This document shows positions 56,892 through 64,000 of a stretch of 64,000 bases of DNA, in pieces. The DNA lies in assembly GCA_900155495.1 (NCBI GenBank), contig FTLJ01000376.1:1-64000 (forward strand). The letters run 5' to 3'. The notes beneath the pieces are model-generated. The model did no database searches, had not been told where the DNA came from, and saw nothing but the letters and a program-made list of their open reading frames with translations. The number at the start of each line of letters is the position of its first letter. Position 1 is the first letter of the stretch. The translations under genes and the position numbers were made by a program. Source of the DNA: Porogramme epimiltina. Lineage: Eukaryota; Basidiomycota; Agaricomycetes; Polyporales; Polyporaceae.

Positions 56892-58005
56892 TCACCACAT
56901 GTGCCCACTGTAGAGCGTGCCGATCTGGTCGAACGGTATATCGCCCTCGACAAACCGCCGTGACTTGCCACGCCCGCTCATCCCCGCACTAGCGGAGACG
57001 CCGACGGCGGTGAGGCTCGCGGGGCGCGCTGCCGCCTCGCGTGCGCTCTCTTTGATGCTCTCGAGACGTTGTGCGCCCGAGGAAGGTCGGTCCTTCGGCC
57101 GGTCCTTGTATAGGCGACTGCGCCCCTCCTTCGTCTTGCGTGAGGAACGGGACGAGGATGAGGCGGATACAGGAACAGCCTTGAGCACGGGAGCGTGGCC
57201 GAGCGGGTCCTCCAGGACCGCAGGGACGTTTGGGAGGGGTTTCTGGACGTCGATGAGAAGCCATTCGCGGCTCGCGACGGACGTGGGGGTGGGGATGAGG
57301 GGCGAGTCCTCTGCATCGGAGTCGGAGTCTTCGGGGGAAGCGGGGAAGATGAGGTCGGTGGGAACACCCTCGCCAAGCACCTTCTTGACGCGGCGCAACT
57401 TCGCGCGGCGGACGGCGCTCTCAGAGGGGAGGGAGAAGGACGGAGCGTCGACGGCGAAGCTGGACTGGCCGTAAGGCGGTGAGCCGGGGATGGTCTCCAG
57501 GTCGGGGCGTCGTGATAAGTTGGGGACGGAGAGCTTGAGAAGAGGTGGGCGCTGCTGGGGAGAGTAGGGTGAACGCCATGCAAGCTCGTCAGTCTTCACT
57601 TGGACGCTCATAGTGGACTTGTATGAGCCACTTGACGTGCTGGACGCGAAGGAGTCGGGGCTCTGCGTGCCTGGGCGGACGACATTTATATCGACTTTGG
57701 AGATGGACTTGGAACGGCTGTGAGTCCGGAACGGGTTCCGGCTGGACGTCGGCGTCCGCGGGGGAGTCGGGATGGGCTCGCGCGTCTTCGTGACTAAAGG
57801 ATGTCGTTGGCACGGGCCTTCGTTGTTTGAGAGAATAGGGGCGCGACTCACCAACATACGACAAGTCGAGAACGTGAGGCGTACTCCCGAGGACTTGCCC
57901 GAGCTTGCTGTTCGTGCGCATAAGTTGAGCGCGCTGTTCGCTCGACAGCGTGTTCCGGGTTGGTGGTGGCGGCGGGAAACGGATGATCGGAGTGGTGGAC
58001 ATCAT
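56892..58005 (-). CDS. Proline/serine-rich protein of unknown function
   Basis: Minus-strand exons: 58005-57852 and 57793-56892 (58-nt intron), 351 aa. No domain recognised. The N-terminus is Pro-rich (IRFPPPPPTRN). The middle has many Ser-Pro sites and a basic patch (AVRRAKLRRVKKVLGEGVPT). An acidic run (SPEDSDSDAEDSP) and a final RRFVEGDIPFDQIGTLYSGH block look conserved-like. Composition and the long open second exon argue for a real gene. Two ATGs (58005, 58002) are in tandem. A largely disordered regulatory or cytoskeletal protein is possible, but nothing proves it. Confidence 0.75.
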
Positions 58006-58146
58006 CGTCTGAAGACTGGATCTGAGCACCGGTACCAGGAGAGAAAAGACAGACAGGAGCGCAGGGAGAGACGGAGAGACACAGTAGGAGACCGCTAGGG
58101 CCAGTCCGGGGGGAACGTCGAGCGATGGAGGTGGCTGGGTGTCATC

Positions 58147-58748
58147 TCACGTAAATATATGCCTGACGGCCAGTGCTGGAAGGGTGGCAGGACAAAAGCC
58201 GAAATACGTTATATTACTGTTTCCAACATGCCATACACGTTCAGCACGGACACAAAAGAGACCTCGCACTAGAACGAAGGGGATCAGTTGACGGATCTGC
58301 CGGGCTTCTCCCTGGGAGTCGCTGTCGTACAACACAATAGCCAGCGGCGCCTGTTTATACTTGGCCGTAGAAAGTGCGTAATAAGAATGATCTGGAAAAT
58401 TGGCCATCCTCAGCGTCCTGCAAGAGTTTCCCAGTGAAGGCAATGTGAAAGAGAGAGTATGACAATAGGACGTACTCTCGAAGTCCAGATACTATTGATT
58501 GCCAGCACGCGTCTTGATTCTTGAAGAGATTCTAGCCATATTACAATGGGAGACTCCGCTGCAGGTGCTGTGCTGAGCGGTGTGTCTGGAGCACCCTTGC
58601 GCGGTGCTTCTCTCAACGTAATCCGAACGGAGACCTTGTCCCGTGTCAATGAAGAACCCAATGTAAGGCGGGCATCATCATGATAGTCGAGGCGTAAAGC
58701 CGTGGGCAATACTAGACGCCCCTTTTGGAGTAAATGCTGACTAATCAT
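58147..58748 (-). CDS. Putative small gene, divergent from tRNase Z, unresolved model
   Basis: Start ATG at 58748 with an open first exon (MISQHLLQKGRLVLPTALRL, then DYHDDARLTLGSSLTR). Two ways to continue exist: donor GTACGT at 58475 to the acceptor at 58418, giving a short 111-aa product; or donor GTATCT inside the first exon to the pyrimidine-rich acceptor TTTTCCAG near 58399, which opens a longer frame (NHSYYALSTAKYKQAPLAIV, then LYDSDSQGEARQIRQLIPF) to a stop at 58147. No family recognised. Could be spurious. Confidence 0.3.
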
Positions 58749-59063
58749 CGCGGCCCAAGAGTCTTTTCTGTTTTCCGACTTTGCGCAACTCTAGTGTCCC
58801 TCGGAGTGCCAGTTGCTACATCTCTGCCTGGGCTCCGTACTCTATTCTCATCATCCGCTGTCCTTTTCTTGCTTCTGTTTCACTGCTCGCTCTATTCGCC
58901 GGGAGGTCTGCGTGGACAGGCCTCGACTTCGTCACAAGTTGCCCCGCCAAATCTTGACTGTCCCACCAACCTGGCTTGGATATGTCGTAGGGGTACTCAT
59001 TCCATCCAAACCTCCATAGTCGCACATCGGTCTTCCATCTTCCGCTGGTCACACGCTGCACAC

Positions 59064-62000
59064 ATGGCTACCCGTACATCACAAGTTGTGGGCCCCTGGA
59101 ATGTTTCGGCCCTCACCTCTGCCTCGTCTGACTCGGAGCCGACCCTTGTTATCAACTTCGGCACCGCCAAGTACATCTTCAATGCGAGTGAAGGGATGGG
59201 GCGCTCGTGGTTGCAGAGTCATCATACATTTCGGAAAACGAAGGCAATGTTTTTGACTGCGGCGGGGACCCATCGGTGTGGCGGGGTAGCCGGTATGTCT
59301 CTGTTCCCCTCGCTCAGAGCGTGTCGATGTAAACGGCTGTGTACCTTTCCGCAGACCTTGTATCTACTTGCCAAATGGCCTTGTACAATAAATGCGTGGC
59401 TAATGCATTACTCGGACAGGATTTTTGATGCTGTGTGCAGATGCTGCAATACCTGCACTAGAGATCGTCGGTCCATATGGTTTGATGCACTACCTCGCTA
59501 CTATGCGCGGATACACCTATAGGTTAGTAGTCATTCGCTTCTACTTAACTTTATGCACATCTTGGCATTAGACCTCAGATGTCTGTGAAAGCGGTCGAAG
59601 CCAGTCGGACGCCAGTTTATGCCACGGCTGGTGACACACCTTCTCCGGTTTTTCAGGATGGAAACATCAGCGTGTACCCCATCCCGCTATATTCCTCCAT
59701 GGACGAAGACTCTTCGGGCACACCAGAGAACCGCCCCCTCAAGAGGAAACGATCTCTTTCCCCCACCATCATGTCCAAGCGTACCCCCCCTGAGACGGCC
59801 AGCACAGTTGGGTCCATGTCTTCAGCAGCACCATCACTGGCCAACCGTGCAGAGATGAATGACTTCTCTCCATTAACTCTGGCCGGCGAAGACGCTCAAG
59901 AGTGGCGGAAGCTCATTCTGCAGGAGATGTTCCCTAAGGTCGTAACTCAGGAGCAAGATCGCTCGTCGTCAAAAAAGACCAAGAATACAGCCAAGGAGCC
60001 TCTTAAAGATGCACCGCAAGCGACGCCTTCCTCGTCCAAGGGTTCCTCAATGAGTGGCGACAAGAAGTACGCACAGCTGCCACGGCTGGCGTCTGGGTCA
60101 GACTCGGCGGGACTGCCAGTGCTCGGATACTTGATTGTGGGTCCGACTATGCGTGGCAAGTTCGACGTGAAGAAAGCGGAAGCGTTGGGTCTGCCCCGCG
60201 GACCTCTACGTTCACGGCTCACGAAAGGAGAGAGCGTTACCTTTGAAGTCGACGATGGCAACGGTGGCAAGATCCAAAGAACGGTCACGCCCGAGGACTG
60301 CATAGGGCCAACCGAGATGCCCCAGGTATGCCGTGTGACTAAGTTCCATCGCGGGTGCTAACAGTCTTCAAACCAGTCGCTTCTCATTCTTGACGTACCC
60401 ACTCCAGCGTATATTCCGTCGCTACTCGCCTCCTTCGCAGACTCGCCATTCTTTTCTAAATATCGCTCTAAATTCGCCCAACAGCGTAGTGAACACCCAG
60501 TGCACGGCGTGTATCATATGTGCGGAGAGGGGGTGCTGGAGGATGAGCGATACAAAGAATTCATGGACGGATTCTCGGACGAGACACACGTAAGCCGGTC
60601 CGTACATCTATCTGTATTCCCATTCTCACCACATCGACAGCACATCGTTTCTTCGAAGGTGCATACGCCAAACAGGTTGACACACCAGCAGACAGGCCTT
60701 ATGCAGGGGAAGCTTAATCAATTGGATTTGGATATGTTCCCTATTCCCAAGTACAACCTGGAACCGGTAACGGCATTATCAGGTATGGGTGTCCTGTTTG
60801 CCACCCACTCGTCTAATTCAAGCGTCCGCCAGCTGTTACCGGCCTCCCCAATACTACGACGCTGTTGGTGCCCAATCTTTCTCTCCAGATGCGACCGGTG
60901 CGACCTCCCGCCCAGGACGAGTTGGCAAAACCGAGGGATTTCGATGTGTTGGCGATAGAAGGGTCCTTACCCAGCCTGACAAGCGCCACCAACGAGAACT
61001 TCGCCGATGTTAAGCGCTCCGTAGAAGACCGCATCGCGCGGAACAGTCCTGCTAGTGAGCCCGGGGACGACGTTGTGATCACCCCTCTCGGCACAGGCAG
61101 CGCGATTCCCACCCGGACGCGTAATGGTATGTGCATGTAAAAGTTGTCAAATCCATGACGGAGACTTATGTGCCTCATCACAGTATCGGGCACACTTATC
61201 CAAATCCCAGAGTACGGCAGTATCCTTCTCGATTGCGGTGAAGGGACGTGGGGCCAGCTCGCGCGAGCCTTCGGAGACGACCCCGCGCGTTCAACGGGGG
61301 TGTGGGATGTGCTGCGCGACCTCAAGTGCATCTTCCTCAGCCATATGCATGGAGACCATCATATGGGGCTCTCAAAGATCCTCAACATGCGCACCCAGGT
61401 AGGCGCTCCGCTGACTTCGCGCTTGTTATTTGGGTGGCCGTGGGCGCTGACGCGTTGATTTGACAGATGAATCCTCCCCCAGTGGAGCCGTTGTACGTCG
61501 TGGGACAGCGGTCGCACCTCATGTACCTGCTCGAGCGGCAGGAGCTTGAGGACCAGGGATTGGGCGACCCGTTCGGCGTCGTCATGATACTTTCTGACGC
61601 GCTCAACTGGCGCTTCGCCCGCCCTTACGGGAAGAACCAAGACGGCGAACTGTTCATGAACGCCGAAAGGTGCGTGCATCGTCTAACCTCAAGTTTCGCG
61701 GTGCTAGATCGGCTGTTGACCCTCTCCTCCAGGTCCCGCCAGAATGCACAGATCATGTGTAACGCGCTCGGATTGAAGGGCTTCACGACCGTCGACGTCG
61801 CACACAGGGTCCGTTGTTACGGTGTGGTCATCCGCCACCGGGATGGTTGGGGTATTGCGTACGTCGCGCTTCCTCCATGGTCCCGCGTCTCATAATCTGA
61901 CGTCGCGCATTCCTCGTCCATAGCTTCTCCGGGGACACGATGCCGACGGACAACCTCGTCAAGGCTGGCCGCGACGTCACGCTGCTCATTCACGAGTCCA

Positions 62001-62381
62001 GCATGAGTCCTGCCGAAGAGCAACTCGCCCGCGAGAAGGCGCACAGCACCTCCGCACAAGCGATCGACGTCGGGACACGGTGAGGCCCACCTACCGCTTC
62101 GGTCGGCTTCCTTACTGATCGCTTCCCCCGCTCTTAGGATGCGCGCGAAGAAGCTGCTCCTCACACACTTCTCTGCGCGATACCCCGGCATGCCCCCGCG
62201 CGGCGACAGCAACGACGCAGACGGCGAGGGACCGGTCATCGGGATCGCGTTCGACTACGCGCGCATCCGCATGGGCGACATGTGGAAGCTGAACGCGTAC
62301 CTGCCCGCGATCCAGAGCGCGTTGAACGAGTTCGGGGAGGAGGAGGAGCCGACGGAGCTCGACCTTTCAAAATTACAGTAG
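59064..62381 (+). CDS. TRZ1: Long-form tRNase Z (tRNA 3' endonuclease, ELAC2/Trz1 type)
   Basis: Model: join(59064..59292, 59420..59522, 59572..60325, 60377..60589, 60641..60782, 60833..61126, 61184..61398, 61467..61669, 61733..61858, 61924..62079, 62138..62381), 892 aa. It cuts the 3' trailer from pre-tRNAs in nucleus and mitochondria. The N-terminal pseudo-domain has THRCGGVAGFLMLCADAAIP and EIVGPYGLMHYLATMRGYTY. The C-terminal catalytic domain has PLGTGSAIPTRTRN (PxKxRN-like loop), ILLDCGEGTWGQLARAFG, the zinc motif LSHMHGDHHMGL (HxHxDH), FSGDTMPTDNLVKAG, LLIHESSM and LLTHFSARY. The second exon was placed so that GGVAG continues into the family's L-M-x-x-A-D block. The frame stays open upstream to 58734, so a longer N-terminus is possible. 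Confidence 0.93.
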
Positions 62382-63081
62382 GCACACGCCCGTGCGCTTG
62401 GGCTGGTATAATTGGTATATAGAACATACACCGATCATTGAGCATCATGCATCAGCTACTACGTAGTCACTACTAATCGCACATCCACTCGTCAGTCGTT
62501 GCTTTTTTCGTAAATCCGGGGTCCGAGTCCTTGAGTTTGAGTGAGAAGAAATTGTTACAGAGAAAGACGCATGAAGCCTTTTTACGTCAGCCGCCCTCGT
62601 CGGCGCCGTTCATTAGAGACATTGGGAGTAGTCTAACGCGGAAGCGGTGTTCCATTAGCGGGCAATCCAAACAGGCTTCGACGATACTCACAAGGGTTTT
62701 GGACGGTGCAAGTCGAGCCCGATGCACACGTCGTCGACCCGGTCCAGCCTGTGCACGAGAATCACGAGTCAGCCTCCTGCCAGAGAAGAGAAGCAGAGTC
62801 GGAGGTAAAATGGGCCCGTCGCTCACCGATCCCGCCACACTGGCCGTATTTGGGGACCGCGGTGGGGTTGGCCGGAGCGGTCGTCGTGGTCGTCGTGCCG
62901 GAACCCCTATTACTAACGACAAGCCACACGAAAGTGAAAGGGGAAAGTGAAGGGGTGAAGGGGGAAAGAGGGGGCACAGAGAGGAATGGAAACGGAAAGC
63001 GAAAGGGAACAGGGGGGTGCCATCCGCGTCAACGCGCATCTACTCACATCGCTCGAACGGCCGCTGGGCGGCGCGGGCCAC
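62382..63081. other. Intergenic between converging genes
   Basis: 700 bp, no recognisable gene. Purine-rich around 62920-63010. Open frames here lack motifs. Confidence 0.4.
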
Positions 63082-64000
63082 TCACGAGGTCGTGACGGTG
63101 ATGACGCTCACGGAGAACGCGGGCGCGTTGTACGTGAACGACTTCCCGGTGGCGATCGTGCTCGTCTGGGGCGTGATGGTGTCCGCCGCGCCGGGGACGT
63201 TGCTCGTCGTCTGCGGGCCGGTGAGCAGCTGCAGCTTGCCCGAGCCCGCGACGGTGCTGAACTGGCTCAGGTCGAACGTGAGGCTCTGCGTCGTGTTCGC
63301 GGCGTTCGCGACCTGGGAGCAGGGAGCGGACAGCGGCGTTTAGCGGAAGCTCGTGCTGCTCGCAGCGGGAGGCGTACCTTGATGAACGTGGCTCCGGAGC
63401 TGGCCTTGCGGGTCACGCTCCAGTGCAGGGTTCCGCCCTTGGTCGGGAGCGTGCTCGCGAGGTATTGGTCGCCCAGGTTCGTGGCGAAGAGCTGCTGGAC
63501 GTAGTAGCTCGTTGACTTGATGACGGAGCCCGAGCTGCAGGGCGGGACGGTCAGCTGGACCCGCGCGATTCACGCGGCCGTCGCATGACGCACTCGTAGG
63601 AAATGAGGTCCGGGGTCTGGCGAACGCGGATGAGCACCCTGACCGCGCATTGCAAATGCTTAGAATGGACCCACCCACTGCGTGGAGTTGACGTGCTGCT
63701 CGGCCGCAGGGTCAGCACCGCCCCGACGGAGGCCCGGGAGCCTGAGGACGAGCGCGGCTCACCTGGAGGAGCGGCGCGTACGAAGCCGCGAATACGATGT
63801 CGCTGTTGCGCTCGAGGCCCGTCATGAACGCAGCCTCGCCGGCAGAACCTGCGGGAGGATGCGCCACGGGCAGGACGGTCGTCAGAAAGGGTTTCCGCGG
63901 CGCCTCGGGCCGCCCACCCGCCTGCCTTCGCCCTCAGGGAAGGCGAAGGACAGAAGGCGCGAGGTCACGGCCCGGATGGTGGAAGCAGCGGGAGGAGACG
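63082..64000 (-). CDS. Alpha-L-arabinofuranosidase, GH51 family, C-terminal part (runs off the window)
   Basis: Recognised minus-strand exons: 63848-63763, 63695-63675 (21 nt), 63616-63594 (23 nt), 63534-63378 and 63312-63082 with the stop. They join to SAGEAAFMTGLERNSDIVFA, then ASYAPLLQ-HVNSTQW-TPDLISYD-SGSVIKSTSYYVQQLFATNL, and a beta-rich end (NAANTTQSLTFDLSQFSTVA). AAFMTGLERNSD and the ASYAPLL...W.PDLI series are hallmarks of GH51 enzymes, which release arabinose from plant arabinans and arabinoxylans. The catalytic glutamates lie upstream, outside the window. 63849-64000 is mostly intron, with a possible earlier exon end near 63930 that I could not fix. Confidence 0.88.

Noticed and set aside
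59293..59440. tRNase Z splice directly from 59292 to 59441
   Set aside because: In frame but deletes the conserved L-M-x-x-A-D residues; the acceptor at 59419 restores them.
1..64000. CRISPR arrays, bacterial operons, insertion sequences, complete transposons
   Set aside because: No direct-repeat arrays, no transposase or reverse-transcriptase motifs and no terminal repeats were seen; the sequence is eukaryotic.

Overview
The window is nuclear DNA of a filamentous basidiomycete, most likely an Agaricomycete. Polyporales-like is a guess from GC content and gene style. The evidence: GC-rich coding sequence, many phase-variable 45-75 nt GT-AG introns, an intron-containing tRNA-Tyr(GUA), and fungal proteins (Atg13, the eisosome protein Pil1, PTR2 peptide transporters, long-form tRNase Z, vacuolar ATPase subunit E, a GH51 arabinofuranosidase). 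All spliced models were built by hand from consensus sites, reading frame and family motifs. No transcript data were available.

Layout. 0-20 kb: a POT/PTR2 peptide transporter (+), tRNA-Tyr (-), a tandem pair of F-box/LRR-like genes (-), a gene-poor GC-rich stretch, ATG13 (+), an M14 carboxypeptidase-like gene with a ruined active site (-), and a second PTR2 transporter (-) whose four internal exons have exactly the lengths of the first copy. 20-34 kb: a secreted esterase-like phytase-domain protein (-), two tandem short-chain dehydrogenases (SDR1, SDR2, +), a SAM methyltransferase (+), a zinc alcohol dehydrogenase (-) and an HNH-nuclease-type protein (-). 34-50 kb: housekeeping and trafficking genes, namely a VHS-GAT adaptor (+), V-ATPase subunit E (-), a protein with a degenerate acyl-carrier-like domain (+), an O-fucosyltransferase-like type II membrane glycosyltransferase (+), an MCT-type MFS transporter (+) and a long Pil1 protein (-). 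50-64 kb: an NmrA-like protein (+), two more SDRs of the same family (SDR3, SDR4, -), a proline/serine-rich protein of unknown function (-), tRNase Z (+), and the 3' end of a GH51 gene (-) that runs off the window.

Theme. The window is shaped by local duplication: an inverted transporter pair, a tandem F-box pair, and two tandem SDR pairs about 25 kb apart. The four SDR promoters share a spaced element, GACCCAC-N8-CCGAC (degenerate at its 3' half in SDR4), 250-330 bp upstream of the ATG and in the same orientation. This is the best candidate here for an undescribed regulatory module. SDR1-SDR2-methyltransferase-ADH look like accessory metabolic genes without a visible synthase. Other notable items are 6- and 7-nt microexons, a pseudo-carboxypeptidase that has lost a zinc ligand and the general base, and a pair of near-adjacent palindromes in the V-ATPase promoter.
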